Counted from the first letter of the stretch, positions 46,359-56,335 are shown. The stretch: DNA of 64,000 nt from Legionella sp. PC1000 (GCF_014109805.1 NZ_CP059400.1:1086001-1150000), one strand, 5' to 3'. Notes: generated by a model from the letters alone, not told the origin. Program-made: numbers and translations.

Positions 46359-46801
46359 ATACTTTATTTCATCTCGCATTCCCAGTGCATGATCTTGCTC
46401 TCGCAAAAGATTTCTATCACCATAAATTGGGTTTTTCATTAGGACGTGAATCGGAGCATGCACTGATTTTAGAATTCGACAATCATCAAATTGTGGCACA
46501 TAAAGTGGATACCATCCTTCCTTCACAAGAAGGTATTTACCCAAGACATTTCGGCTTAATTTTTCTCGAGCGACATGAGTTTGAGGCTTTTTTGACAAAA
46601 ATTAAAAGGGAGCAGGTTTCTTTTGAAATTCCATTGAAAACACGATTTAGTGGAAGTCGAATTGAACATCTATCCTTTTTTTTGAAAGATCCCAGCAATA
46701 ATTTGTTGGAATTTAAATATTATCTATTTAGCTCGGCCATTTTTGGCGAAAAAGATTTTAAACGAATTGGCGAGTCATCCAATAAGAATGAATCAAGATA
46801 G
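46355..46801 (+). CDS. VOC/glyoxalase-fold protein
   Basis: 148 residues with the paired beta-alpha-beta-beta-beta units of the vicinal-oxygen-chelate fold. Seen: LFHLAFPVHDLALAKDFYHH at the N-terminus (His6 as a metal ligand), LGFSLGRESEHALILEFD, then RIEHLSFFLKDPSNNLLEFK near residue 105 with the distal Glu ligand. Members include glyoxalases, dioxygenases and fosfomycin-type resistance proteins; the specificity here is unknown. The start overlaps the stop of a 19-codon leader, suggesting coupling. Confidence 0.83.
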   Translation: MNTLFHLAFPVHDLALAKDFYHHKLGFSLGRESEHALILEFDNHQIVAHKVDTILPSQEGIYPRHFGLIFLERHEFEAFLTKIKREQVSFEIPLKTRFSGSRIEHLSFFLKDPSNNLLEFKYYLFSSAIFGEKDFKRIGESSNKNESR

Positions 46802-46935
46802 ATCAGTGTAATGATACAATGTAACTCTGTTCTCGCTTATTGATAAATGGTGTGCAACTGTCTTGCATTTTTTTATACACAAGAATTTCTAATAATCAAT
46901 ATTAATAGTAACAATACATTTTGATCTAAATCCCA

Positions 46936-47021
46936 GTCATTCCCGCGCAGGCGGGAATCCATCTCACAAACAAAGTAATGAATTAATATGATGGATAGAT
47001 TCTCGCCTACGCGGGAATGAC
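46936..47021. repeat. Inverted repeat of the GTCATTCCCGC type
   Basis: GTCATTCCCGCGCAGGCGGG and its near complement ending GCGGGAATGAC flank about 34 bases. Part of the 671-base gap 46802-47472, which otherwise contains only the element at 47114-47425. Confidence 0.75.
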
Positions 47022-47113
47022 ACTCTCAGCTGTGTTCTTTTTTAATTTACATTCGCTGTGCGCGCTTTGGCTTTTAGTCTTCCTTGGAGAGTTGCAAGAT
47101 TGGGTCATTTTGA

Positions 47114-47425
47114 CCTGAGGTATCGTCAGTTTTTTGATAAGAAACATCCACTAATTTTTTCGCCTACATACCGTGTTTTATGCCTGAACGATCGTCAGTT
47201 TTTTAAATTTATTATGTACCACTTAAGTTTCTCTACGTACTGCTTTCCTACGTACCGCGCTTTATGCGCGGTATCCAGAACGATATTTTAAGATGCCGCT
47301 GAGCATTTCTAGAGCAAGATCCCCTGGATACCGCGCATAAAGCGCGGTACGTAGACGAAGAAATTAAGCGCGGTAGGTAGGCGAAAAATTTAGTGGGGGT
47401 TTCTCAAAACTGACGATCACTCAGA
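47114..47425. mobile_element. MITE-like element, copy 2 (312 bp)
   Basis: Same family as 21213-21496: ends CCTGAGGTATCGTCAGTTTT and the complement of TCTGAGTGATCGTCAGTTTT, perfect 9-bp target duplication TCATTTTGA at 47105-47113 and 47426-47434, and identical palindromic arms at 47253-47276 and 47326-47349. The left 68 bases are an inverted copy of the right end of copy 1, followed by a second left-type end at about 47182, so it is rearranged or nested. Confidence 0.85.
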
Positions 47426-47472
47426 TCATTTTGATCCAATCTACTTGCTAATTATTTCAATAGTGTGAGCGG

Positions 47473-48069
47473 TTACGATACAATATACGACATGGGTTTC
47501 ACTTTGGGTGAACTCGCAAAATCTGCCGGTGCAATAAAGCCTTTTGGATTGTAGTTTATTGTAATACCAATGGATTTATAACAAATGAAGACATATTCAG
47601 AACAAATGAATGCATGTTGTGAGATAACCTCGGGACTTGTTTTGTCAAAACCAAAAGCACTCATTCCTATTCGCGCAGCAATTTTGAGTATTTCCTCAGT
47701 ATCATAAGGATATCCAAGTAAATCAACTGCTTGTTTTGAGAGATTTGCAAGAGAGTCTGTAGGGAAATCCTGATGACGAGCCAGCATTAACCTTCCAGGA
47801 TATCCCTGACCGCTTCCATTATAATTACGTACATAACTGCTTAAGGGCACTGTACGTACCCCAAGGGTTTCAACACTTTCCATAATCATGATTCGATCAA
47901 TGGATTCCAGGCGCACAATAAATGCGACATGACTCCACACGCTGTTTGTTGCCCCTTTAATCATAGTAGACATTAAGGAGTTTCCCGAAGCAAATAGGAG
48001 ATCTCCCGTTTTGATAGTATCTCTTATTTGTTCATAACTATTTACACTTACATTAGGAAAACCATCCAT
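47473..48069 (-). CDS. YiiX-like permuted papain-fold peptidase
   Basis: 198 residues. Seen: IKTGDLLFASGNSLMS near residue 20, the catalytic His in NSVWSHVAFIVR near 45, and the Cys in HAFICSEYVFICYKSIGI near 165, giving the His-before-Cys order of the permuted NlpC/P60 (YiiX/YebB) group. Members are amidases or peptidases of cell-wall or lipid-linked substrates. The frame extends to a TTG at 48144, but ATG at 48069 is preceded by GGGAG at good spacing and removes an unconserved N-terminus. No signal peptide is evident from this start. Confidence 0.8.
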   Translation of the reverse strand: MDGFPNVSVNSYEQIRDTIKTGDLLFASGNSLMSTMIKGATNSVWSHVAFIVRLESIDRIMIMESVETLGVRTVPLSSYVRNYNGSGQGYPGRLMLARHQDFPTDSLANLSKQAVDLLGYPYDTEEILKIAARIGMSAFGFDKTSPEVISQHAFICSEYVFICYKSIGITINYNPKGFIAPADFASSPKVKPMSYIVS

Positions 48070-48216
48070 AGCTACTCCCGAAAATAATGGAAAATAACGG
48101 TAAATATAACCTTTGCTTACATCTTTTAACAGACCTTGCCACAATAAGTTGAATAACCGTTTTGGTAATCTTACAATGGATTTTTATAGGTGGAGTTTTC
48201 TAGCCAAGGATGCTTA

Positions 48217-50325
48217 GTGCGTTTTTTATTTCCTATTAGTTTGTTCTTAAGCGCCATTCTTTTATTTAGCATTCAACCTATGGTTGCTAAATCTTTATTA
48301 CCTGTTTATGGTGGAACACCGGCAGTTTGGACCGTATGCATGCTTTTTTTTCAGGTTGTATTGCTGATTGCTTATGGATATGCCGTGGTGCTTGGTTTTT
48401 TTAATAAACCAAGTGTATGGCGAATGATGCACGCCGCATTTGTTTTTTTGAGTTTTATTACTTTACCGCTTGTATTTCAACCCTTGATCCTTCATGAATC
48501 TCCTGAATGGAGCATTTTATCTAATTTATTCACCCAATTGGGATTGCCCTTACTTGTTATTGGTGCTTCAGCACCTTTATTGCAGTTTGCGTACAGCCAG
48601 ACTAAAGAAAAAGGCGCCACAGATCCTTACTTTTTATATGCTGCTTCTAATTTGGGTAGTCTCTTGTCTTTATTACTTTATCCTTGGGTAATAGAACGTT
48701 TTATAGGGTTAAAAAATCAATTTTATTTATGGAACATAGGTTATGTAGTCTATGTAGTTCTGTTGTTTTTTATTCTCATTGCTAATCGTTATCAGCCGCT
48801 TGAAAAACAAAATGAATTCGCTGCAGTCTGGTCTTGGCAGAAAATACTGTATTGGATTTTTTTTAGTTTTGTTCCATGCAGTTTAATGCTGGGAGTGACT
48901 TTGTATATTACTACAGATATCGCAGCAACCCCTTTATTTTGGGTATTGCCTTTGGCTTTGTATCTGCTTACTTTTGTGCTTGTGTTTACTAACAAACCCC
49001 TAATTTCATTTCCCTGGATAGCACGAAATAGTGTATTTTTTCTCATTTTTCCAATTATTGGCTTTATTTTAAATGCAGGACAAATAAAGGCTTGGCAAGG
49101 TATCTTGTTTCATTTGTTGAGTTTCTTCGGATTAGCATTGCTTTGCCATAGTCAGTTATTTTTCAGCAGGCCTAAACCCCAGTCCCTTACTTTATTTTAT
49201 TTTTGTTTGGCTCTTGGGGGGGTACTGGCGGGGGTGTTCAATGGAATTTTAGCACCCCGTTGGTTCAACCAGATTTATGAATATCCTTTGGCAATCCTCC
49301 TAAGTCTTTTTGCTTTACCTCAAGTCCCAAGAAAGTATGGCTGGTGGGTTCCTGTAGTTGTCCTGGCTCTTATGCTTCTTCATTACACTCTTCGCGGTAT
49401 TTATTGGCCTGGAGGTTTTTCATCCTTTCAGATCTGCGCTATTTTGGCATTAATTGTTATCGTTATCTGGCAAGAAAGTAAAACCAGTTTGATTTTATCG
49501 TTATTCATTTTATTTGGGTTTATTTTTTCACCACTCTTGCAAAATGACTCAATTTTAATCCAGGTACGCAATTTTTATGGGGTAAAAAAAGTAATAAATA
49601 AACAGGGAACACATGTCCTGATCAATCAGTCTACAGTGCATGGATTGCAGGCTTCAGGAGAGAAAAAACCTACTGGACTGACTTCCTATTATGGAGCGGT
49701 TAAACCCCTGGTGGATGCCATGCAACAAAAATGGAGTTCTTTATCCGTAACAATTATAGGCTTAGGTATTGGTACTATGATCTGTCAATTTCGAAAAGAA
49801 GATCAGATTAAAGTAATTGAGATTGATAATCAGGTCATTGATCTCGCAAAAAATCCCCAATTATTTACTTACTTACATAATTGTGCGCCACGTGTCTCCA
49901 TTATAAAAAATGATGGACGATTGGCTGTAGAACAATTACCGGCTCATTCCCAAAACTTATTAGTCATTGATGCCTTTAGCTCAGATGCAATTCCTGTACA
50001 TTTATTAACTCTTGAAGCATTTACTTTATATCAACAAAAAATTACCGAAGACGGGGGCATATTGATTCATTTAAGTAATCGGCATATGAAATTATTCGCT
50101 GTGATCAATGCTGCTGGTAGGTCTTTGGCGTTGAAAGTGCTTTATTTAAATAATAAAGGCCTTCTGTCATTAGGTCAGTTTGATTCTCAGTGGGCTTTTT
50201 TGACTTCTAATGAAAATCTGGCTTTTCAAATTATGAAAGGGACTCATTGGCACTTTAATACCAGTGACGAGCAGTTTTTATGGACGGATGATTATTCTAA
50301 CTTAATCCCATTGTTCAAGTGGTAG
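48217..50325 (+). CDS. Fused membrane transporter-like / spermidine-synthase-like protein
   Basis: 702 residues. About 12 membrane helices fill residues 1-440 (start VRFLFPISLFLSAILLFSIQ), then a spermidine-synthase-type Rossmann domain: VTIIGLGIGTMICQF near residue 515, VIEIDNQVIDLAKNP near 535, IIKNDGRLAVEQL near 565 and LVIDAFSSDAIPVHLLT near 585. This is the common fused MFS/spermidine-synthase arrangement whose substrate is not established; polyamine synthesis should not be assumed. GTG at 48217 with AAGGA eight bases ahead is favoured over the GTG at 48190. It diverges from the YiiX-like gene. Confidence 0.85.
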   Translation: MRFLFPISLFLSAILLFSIQPMVAKSLLPVYGGTPAVWTVCMLFFQVVLLIAYGYAVVLGFFNKPSVWRMMHAAFVFLSFITLPLVFQPLILHESPEWSILSNLFTQLGLPLLVIGASAPLLQFAYSQTKEKGATDPYFLYAASNLGSLLSLLLYPWVIERFIGLKNQFYLWNIGYVVYVVLLFFILIANRYQPLEKQNEFAAVWSWQKILYWIFFSFVPCSLMLGVTLYITTDIAATPLFWVLPLALYLLTFVLVFTNKPLISFPWIARNSVFFLIFPIIGFILNAGQIKAWQGILFHLLSFFGLALLCHSQLFFSRPKPQSLTLFYFCLALGGVLAGVFNGILAPRWFNQIYEYPLAILLSLFALPQVPRKYGWWVPVVVLALMLLHYTLRGIYWPGGFSSFQICAILALIVIVIWQESKTSLILSLFILFGFIFSPLLQNDSILIQVRNFYGVKKVINKQGTHVLINQSTVHGLQASGEKKPTGLTSYYGAVKPLVDAMQQKWSSLSVTIIGLGIGTMICQFRKEDQIKVIEIDNQVIDLAKNPQLFTYLHNCAPRVSIIKNDGRLAVEQLPAHSQNLLVIDAFSSDAIPVHLLTLEAFTLYQQKITEDGGILIHLSNRHMKLFAVINAAGRSLALKVLYLNNKGLLSLGQFDSQWAFLTSNENLAFQIMKGTHWHFNTSDEQFLWTDDYSNLIPLFKW

Positions 50326-50520
50326 CTATTATTTATTGCTCATATAGGGGAGTTTGGAGCGTGGTTTATTGACTGCATGAGGTTTATGATCGCATAGTAT
50401 TTCCCAAAATATTATGCGGATCTGTTATGCAGTATGCAGTTTGTAAAATCAATTTGAGAATGAGTTTTAATCCTAATTTCAAACAAGTAAAAGTCTTAGA
50501 GAAAAGGTGGTTATGAATAA

Positions 50521-51729
50521 TTATTGGCAACTGGGTGAAAAAATACTATCCTTTGCTGCAACACGTTCAAGTAACAATTCAAATTGACTATTATCTAAAA
50601 ATTCTTCTTGGGCATCTTTTAAATAGCCTGCCTCAGACATCAATAATTCTCCACTTTCAAAGGCTTTCAATCCGCTATCACTAAACAATTTTGGATAGTA
50701 TGAAGGATGAAGATTAGTTAATTGCCTCATGGAATTAATGTAGTTATTTTCAAACAACTTTAAACCATTGGCGGATATAATATGCTCCAGTGAACTCTTA
50801 TTAAAGTAGATTATTGCAAACCAACCTGAGATGTAGTTTTTTTTCATCATTTTTAAGCCACGAGGTGACACGAGCAGGTTGACTAATGGTTGAAGTTTGG
50901 GATTGTCTGATAGTTTTGCATCAATTTCCACGGCATTAGATGAGTCGAGTTTTCCGCTATTGACCAGTTCAATGAGTGTGGAGTTTTTTACTCTGGCGCG
51001 AGCACAGTCTTTGCTAAAAAACGTATTACTCCCAATGGGCTTAAATTGGCATAGTTCTAATTTTTTGGCGGCTATGATCTCAGGAGGTAGATACATGATG
51101 CCATGCATGTAACATTGTAATGAGTCCAAATTGGTTAGTTTTTTACCGGAAGATTTAGCATTGGCAATTCTGTTAGCAAACTCATCATTCTGGGCACTGT
51201 AATCACCATATTTCAATATCTCTTCAAAAGAAAGTGATGTTAAACCCTTTTTCCTGGTAAATGTCTCAGCATCTATTTTTAAGGACTGGTAAAAAGAATC
51301 TTTTTCAATTTCACGTTTTATAGCGGGTGATTTAGTAATTTGATATTCAGATATTTTTTTGTGTAACCACATAGCCCCGGTTCCTTTTTTCCTTAGTCCC
51401 ATATGAAAATAGGCGGCTGGTGAATTATCAATAGCATCTAGCTCGATACGACCATCTTTACCAGCTTGGATACTCTTGTGAAAGGCATATTCAAACAAAA
51501 GAGAACCAACATATTTATATGGAGCATCAGAATTAATCGTATAATTATCCATACGATGGATATAAAGGCAATTTTCCTGGATAGAATACTTCATATAACC
51601 AATCTCTTTGCCATTTACAAAAACCCTCACCTCTGTGCGTGGACCAAGTAATGTCTCTCCTGAGAATTTATGAATCCTATAATTAACTGGTTGGTTAGAG
51701 GAGGTTCTGATTTGGGTGGTTAAGGGCAT
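50521..51729 (-). CDS. Effector candidate with GNAT-like N-terminal domain, 402 aa
   Basis: Residues about 15-120 have a GNAT-like layout: TEVRVFVNGKEIGYMKYSIQ, YVGSLLFEYAFHKSIQAG and IELDAIDNSPAAYFHMGLRK, in which the last segment matches the acetyltransferase S-x2-Y/F-x2-G strand, although the R-x2-G-x-G acetyl-CoA loop is replaced by YKYVGS. The remaining 280 residues are helical and not recognised, with short recurring phrases (GLKMMKKNYISG, GLKLFENNYINS, GLKAFESGELLM) forming a threefold repeat near residues 295-375. This resembles Legionella GNAT-type effectors, but secretion cannot be shown from sequence. Confidence 0.72.
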   Translation of the reverse strand: MPLTTQIRTSSNQPVNYRIHKFSGETLLGPRTEVRVFVNGKEIGYMKYSIQENCLYIHRMDNYTINSDAPYKYVGSLLFEYAFHKSIQAGKDGRIELDAIDNSPAAYFHMGLRKKGTGAMWLHKKISEYQITKSPAIKREIEKDSFYQSLKIDAETFTRKKGLTSLSFEEILKYGDYSAQNDEFANRIANAKSSGKKLTNLDSLQCYMHGIMYLPPEIIAAKKLELCQFKPIGSNTFFSKDCARARVKNSTLIELVNSGKLDSSNAVEIDAKLSDNPKLQPLVNLLVSPRGLKMMKKNYISGWFAIIYFNKSSLEHIISANGLKLFENNYINSMRQLTNLHPSYYPKLFSDSGLKAFESGELLMSEAGYLKDAQEEFLDNSQFELLLERVAAKDSIFSPSCQ

Positions 51730-51985
51730 TTTGCAGTCTCTGCGTAATGAATGATTATTAAGGCGGCGAAATAGTAGCAGATAAAAAGAAAATTACAATG
51801 ACTCATGGGGTTATTGAGTCAACCATAGAAATTGAAAAGTTAATAACAGCAAAAGAAGCTTTCTTCCTGAAATTCTTTGTTCTTTAACAAAAAATTGGCC
51901 TATGCACTTTAATATCTTTTTGTATTGCTTTGCTGCCGATTTCTCAGACACCAAGGCTACTAATAGGAATTATGCCTAGGAAAAA

Positions 51986-53869
51986 TTAAATTTCCGCTAA
52001 ATTTCCTTTAGACTCCAACCAGACTTTTCTGTCGCTTGCTCTTTTTTTATTTAACATCATATCCATAATTGCTTCAGCTCCTTCTTCATCATCCATGGTT
52101 AATTGAATCAAGCGTCTGGTGTTGGGATCCATGGTTGTTTCACGTAATTGGATAGGATTCATTTCACCCAAGCCTTTGAAGCGTTGAACATTTGCTTTAG
52201 CTCGGGTTGTTTGTGCCAAGTGGTTGAGGATGCGATTTTTCTCTTCATCATCCAGAGCATAATAAACGTCTTTGCCTGCATCAATTCGATAAAGTGGGGG
52301 CATGGCAACAAATACATGTCCTGATAGAACCAGGGGTTTAAAATGGCGTAAAAATAAGGCACAAATCAATGTTGCAATGTGTGCTCCATCGGAGTCTGCA
52401 TCCGCGAGAATGCATATCTTACCGTAACGAAGCCCACTTAGATCAGAAGAACCAGGATCTACCCCAATGGCTACGGAAATATCATGAATTTCCTGGGATG
52501 CCAAGACTTGTGATGAATCCACTTCCCAGGAATTAAGAATTTTTCCGCGCAAGGGCAAAATTGCTTGAAAGTCTTTATTACGTGCTTGTTTTGCTGAGCC
52601 TCCTGCCGAATCGCCTTCTACTAAAAATAATTCAGCTTGGCTTAAGTCAGTAAGTAAGCAGTCAGCCAATTTACCTGGGAGAGCGGGTCCTTGACTTACC
52701 CGCTTGCGTGCTACTTGTTTTGCTTGTCTTAAACGTTTTTGTGCACGGTCAATTGCCAAAGAAGCAATCGCTTCACCTTGGTTGCGGTGTTGATTGAGCC
52801 ACAATGCAAAAGCATCTTTAACCACATTACTGACAAAGGCTGAAATTTGACGGGAACTTAAGCGTTCTTTAGTTTGGCCTGCGAATTGAGGTTCTTTCAT
52901 TTTAACTGATAATACATACTGGCAGGGCTCCCACAGATCATCTGCGGTAAGTTTTACTCCTCGGGGCAGTAGATTTCTTAGTTCACAAAATTCCGCCATG
53001 GCATCAAATAAACCGGATCGTAAACCATTGACGTGAGTACCCCCCTGAACAGTTGGAATTAAATTCACATAACTTTCATTAAAACTGCTGTTTGCACCAT
53101 TAGACCAAACCAAAGCCCAGTCAACAGTTGCTTCATCGCTTTTGAATTCGCCTGTAAAGGGTTCTTCAGGCAAGTACTCTCCATCGGGTAATGATTGATT
53201 TAAATAATCAATAAGTCCTTGCTCATAACACCAATGCATTTCTTCATTACTTGTCTTATTGACAAAAGTCATGGCCAAACCAGTGCAAAGCACGGCTTTT
53301 GCTCTAAGCACATGAGTAAGATGTTTTACTGAAATACGGGTGGTATCAAAATACTTGGCATTGGGCCAAAAGCGGATAATTGTACCTGTATCTCTTTTTT
53401 TAGTAAGGCCGGCTTCATTTAATTCGCACAATTTATCGCCATTGGCGAAAGACATTTGATAAATAATTCCATTGCGTTTAATTGTGACATCAAGACGCTC
53501 AGAAAGGGCATTTACTACAGAAACACCGACTCCATGTAATCCACCAGAAAAGCTGTAATTTTTATCAGAAAATTTACCTCCAGCATGTAAGCGAGTCATA
53601 ATGACTTCAACACCACTTAAGCCTAATTGTGGATGTAAATCGACTGGCATACCGCGACCATCATCTTCTACTTCAATAGAACCATCCTCATGAAGTGTGA
53701 CACGTATATTGCTTGCAAAGCCTGCCAATACTTCATCCACGCTGTTATCAACCACCTCTTGTGCCAGATGGTTAGGGCGCGTCGTATCGGTATACATGCC
53801 GGGGCGCCGCTGAACAGGTTCCAGTCCACTTAAGACTTCAATTGCTTGGGCAGTATAGTTTTCTGACAT
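51986..53869 (-). CDS. parE: DNA topoisomerase IV subunit B
   Basis: ATPase subunit of topoisomerase IV, which decatenates daughter chromosomes with ParC. 627 residues, the family length. Seen: the GHKL ATP site QEVVDNSVDEVLAGF near residue 38, GRGMPVDLHP near 73, SGGLHGVGVSVVNALS near 107, QTKERL near 325, and the Toprim domain LFLVEGDSAGGSAKQARNKD near 415 with the metal acidic residues ILADADSDGAHI near 485 (D-x-D). Start codon with GAGAAA upstream. parC is not adjacent, as is common. Confidence 0.96.
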   Translation of the reverse strand: MSENYTAQAIEVLSGLEPVQRRPGMYTDTTRPNHLAQEVVDNSVDEVLAGFASNIRVTLHEDGSIEVEDDGRGMPVDLHPQLGLSGVEVIMTRLHAGGKFSDKNYSFSGGLHGVGVSVVNALSERLDVTIKRNGIIYQMSFANGDKLCELNEAGLTKKRDTGTIIRFWPNAKYFDTTRISVKHLTHVLRAKAVLCTGLAMTFVNKTSNEEMHWCYEQGLIDYLNQSLPDGEYLPEEPFTGEFKSDEATVDWALVWSNGANSSFNESYVNLIPTVQGGTHVNGLRSGLFDAMAEFCELRNLLPRGVKLTADDLWEPCQYVLSVKMKEPQFAGQTKERLSSRQISAFVSNVVKDAFALWLNQHRNQGEAIASLAIDRAQKRLRQAKQVARKRVSQGPALPGKLADCLLTDLSQAELFLVEGDSAGGSAKQARNKDFQAILPLRGKILNSWEVDSSQVLASQEIHDISVAIGVDPGSSDLSGLRYGKICILADADSDGAHIATLICALFLRHFKPLVLSGHVFVAMPPLYRIDAGKDVYYALDDEEKNRILNHLAQTTRAKANVQRFKGLGEMNPIQLRETTMDPNTRRLIQLTMDDEEGAEAIMDMMLNKKRASDRKVWLESKGNLAEI

Positions 53870-54027
53870 GGGTATTTCTCAAATAAAAGTTAGCTTTATT
53901 TTACCATATATTATGATACAGTAGACCAAAGACGAATATTCCTTTTGTAAATCTATTATAAAGATCCCCTGCTCTGCAAGCGGAAGAAGATCGGAACGTC
54001 GTAACTGAACCCTGGATTTGGGCCGTC

Positions 54028-54172
54028 TAGGTCCTGTTTCCATTTCGCTAGCTTGAGTAAAAATGGTCTGATTTTTGAGTACCGAAGCGCAGCATACATG
54101 GAGTATGTGAGCATCGGAACGCAGAAAATCAGGGTAGTTTGGCCAAGATAGTAGTAAAGGGAACAGAACCTA
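54028..54172. repeat. Long inverted-repeat intergenic element
   Basis: TAGGTCCTGTTTCC and GGGAACAGAACCTA bound 145 bases, with an inner pair TCTGATTTTTGAG and CGCAGAAAATCAG. It fills most of the 312-base gap upstream of the ABC gene and resembles, in plan and some wording (CATGGAG, ACATGAG, ATCGGAAC), the element at 43675. Confidence 0.65.
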
Positions 54173-54181
54173 ATCTGGGAA

Positions 54182-56056
54182 ATGAATAAAGCCGCTTTCC
54201 TGGATTATGTGGTGCTTCATCAAGCGAAACAGAAACATATGCAAAAAAATAGTGTTGAAATTCATCAATTATCCGTAGCTTTTCAAAATCACCAAAAAAC
54301 GGTATCTGCTTTGGATGAGGTCAGTTTTAATTTACATCCTGGTGAAACATTGGTTTTATTGGGGGAGTCAGGCTGTGGTAAATCCTTAACTTCTTTGGCG
54401 TTAATGCGTTTATTACCCAGGTCCGGTGTTTATGGAATTGATAGTGTCATTCATATGGATGGACAAGACATTCTGGATTTACCGGAACAGATGATGCGGC
54501 AATTGAGAGGCCGCAAAATTGCAATGATTTTTCAAGAGCCAATGACGGCACTCAATCCGGTGATGACTATAGGAGAACAGTTAACAGAAGCTTTGGTAAA
54601 ATGTAACGCCTCCTTTACTAAGAAGGAATTGCACGAGGCATTATTATCTTTACTGCTTGAAGTAGAAATGCCTCAGCCAGAAGTTAAAATCCATCAATAC
54701 CCCCATCAATTGTCCGGCGGACAGAAACAACGCGTCGTCATTGCTATGGCTTTGGCTTGTAAACCTGATGTTTTAGTTGCTGATGAACCCACCACAGCTT
54801 TGGATGTTACAATCCAGGCTCAAATCCTTGCACTACTCAAAAAAGTACAAAAAAACCATCAAATGAGTTTACTGCTCATTACGCATGATCTAGGAGTGCT
54901 TAGGGCTATGGCATCCCGAGTGTGTGTGATGTATGCAGGGCAAGTAGTGGCGCAATCTTCTGTAGATGATTTTTTTTCACGAGTAAAGCAACATCCCTAC
55001 GTACAGCAGTTGTTGGCTTCTGTGCCTTCTTTCGCAAAACGTGAAGAACGGTTGTCCGTAATTCGTGGATTTGTACCCTCTTTGGAAGAAATGCCTTCGG
55101 GATGTCGTTTTCACCCACGGTGTATGTATGCATTTGAGCGTTGTCCCATAGAGGAGCCGCAATTACAAGAACAAAATAGTCAACTGGTCCGATGTCATTT
55201 ATATCCTGATTTAGATGAACTACCTCCTTTACAAAAAAATAAAATAGCCTGGAATATTGCATCTTCTGAAACAAAAACAATACTCACAGTGAATAATTTA
55301 TCTGTTGGGTTTATCCAGAAAAAAGGAATATTCAGTCGTAATAAAGTTATTTTTAAAGCAGTTGATGGCCTTTCCTTTCGTTTGCAGCAAGGAAAAACCT
55401 TAGCTTTAGTAGGCGAGTCAGGATGCGGAAAAACTACGGCCAGTCGTGCTCTGTTGCGTTTATTGCCTATTTCTGGTGGCGAAATCCATTATAAAGAAAA
55501 CGATGTGCTGGCATTAAAAGGACGTTCATTAAGGGAATACAGAAAAAAAGTTCAAATTATTTTCCAAGATCCTTTTTCATCTATGAATCCACGAATGACA
55601 GTAGGAGAAATAATAGCCGAGGGCATGCATGCCCAAGGAATGAAACGTTCCATAATTAACATAAGGCAAAAGGAGTTGTTAAATCAGGTTAACTTACCTG
55701 GTAATAGTTTGCAGCGTTATCCGCATCAATTTTCCGGTGGCCAAAGACAACGAATTTGCATTGCGCGCGCTTTGGCCACAGATCCGGATGTTTTGATTTG
55801 TGATGAACCAACCAGTGCGTTAGATGTTTCTGTGCAGGCACAAATCCTCAATTTATTAAAGGAATTACAGCAGGAAACAGGTATTTCTTATTTATTTATT
55901 ACTCATAATATGGGAGTAGTCTCCTATATTGCTGATGAAGTGCTCGTCATGAAGAATGGGGTAGGTGTTGAATTTGGAAGTTGTGAATCCCTTTTTAAAA
56001 ATCCTAAAGAAGCATATACCCAGCAGCTTTTAAATGCCGTTTTAGAGGTTTTTTAA
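54182..56056 (+). CDS. Peptide ABC transporter, double ATPase subunit (YejF/GsiA-like)
   Basis: 624 residues containing two complete ABC ATPases. First: Walker [12 protein letters not shown] near residue 62, signature LSGGQKQR near 178, Walker [13 protein letters not shown] near 197, then the oligopeptide-type C-terminal extension with Cys residues ([16 protein letters not shown]) near 300. Second: Walker [12 protein letters not shown] near 415, signature [15 protein letters not shown] near 518, Walker [15 protein letters not shown] near 537. This is the dipeptide/microcin-type ATPase. No permease or binding-protein genes are adjacent, so its partners must be elsewhere. ATG at 54239 is an alternative start. 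Confidence 0.9.
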   Translation: MNKAAFLDYVVLHQAKQKHMQKNSVEIHQLSVAFQNHQKTVSALDEVSFNLHPGETLVLLGESGCGKSLTSLALMRLLPRSGVYGIDSVIHMDGQDILDLPEQMMRQLRGRKIAMIFQEPMTALNPVMTIGEQLTEALVKCNASFTKKELHEALLSLLLEVEMPQPEVKIHQYPHQLSGGQKQRVVIAMALACKPDVLVADEPTTALDVTIQAQILALLKKVQKNHQMSLLLITHDLGVLRAMASRVCVMYAGQVVAQSSVDDFFSRVKQHPYVQQLLASVPSFAKREERLSVIRGFVPSLEEMPSGCRFHPRCMYAFERCPIEEPQLQEQNSQLVRCHLYPDLDELPPLQKNKIAWNIASSETKTILTVNNLSVGFIQKKGIFSRNKVIFKAVDGLSFRLQQGKTLALVGESGCGKTTASRALLRLLPISGGEIHYKENDVLALKGRSLREYRKKVQIIFQDPFSSMNPRMTVGEIIAEGMHAQGMKRSIINIRQKELLNQVNLPGNSLQRYPHQFSGGQRQRICIARALATDPDVLICDEPTSALDVSVQAQILNLLKELQQETGISYLFITHNMGVVSYIADEVLVMKNGVGVEFGSCESLFKNPKEAYTQQLLNAVLEVF

Positions 56057-56154
56057 TCAAATTTTCAAGTCACTATGAGCTATCTTTCATATTTTATTCA
56101 TTAAAAATGTGATATATTTGCGCACTATTTGGATAATAAAGTCTTAGTATTATT

Positions 56155-56335
56155 ATCCTAGAAAAAAGCAGTTGAAGCCTACTGCGCAAGCTAAAGGTAC
56201 CGAATCTGCCGGATTTTTTTGAATTTTTTCACTCACCGTAGTATTGCTATTGCTTTCGCGAAAAAATTCAAAAAAATCCAACATCTTCAGCACCTTTGGT
56301 TTGCTCGCTGCGGCCCCAATTCCTTTTTCTAGGAT
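56155..56335. repeat. Nested palindromic element upstream of the giant gene
   Basis: Outer arms ATCCTAGAAAAA (56155-56166) and TTTTTCTAGGAT (56324-56335) are perfect complements. Inside, GGATTTTTTTGAATTTTTTC (56211-56230) pairs perfectly with 56260-56279. The element covers most of the 300-base gap between the ABC gene and the giant frame and ends 21 bases before its start codon. Confidence 0.75.

Noticed and set aside
51745..51765. CTTAATAAT on the minus strand before the 402-residue protein
   Set aside because: Only one half-site matches; no second repeat at the expected spacing.
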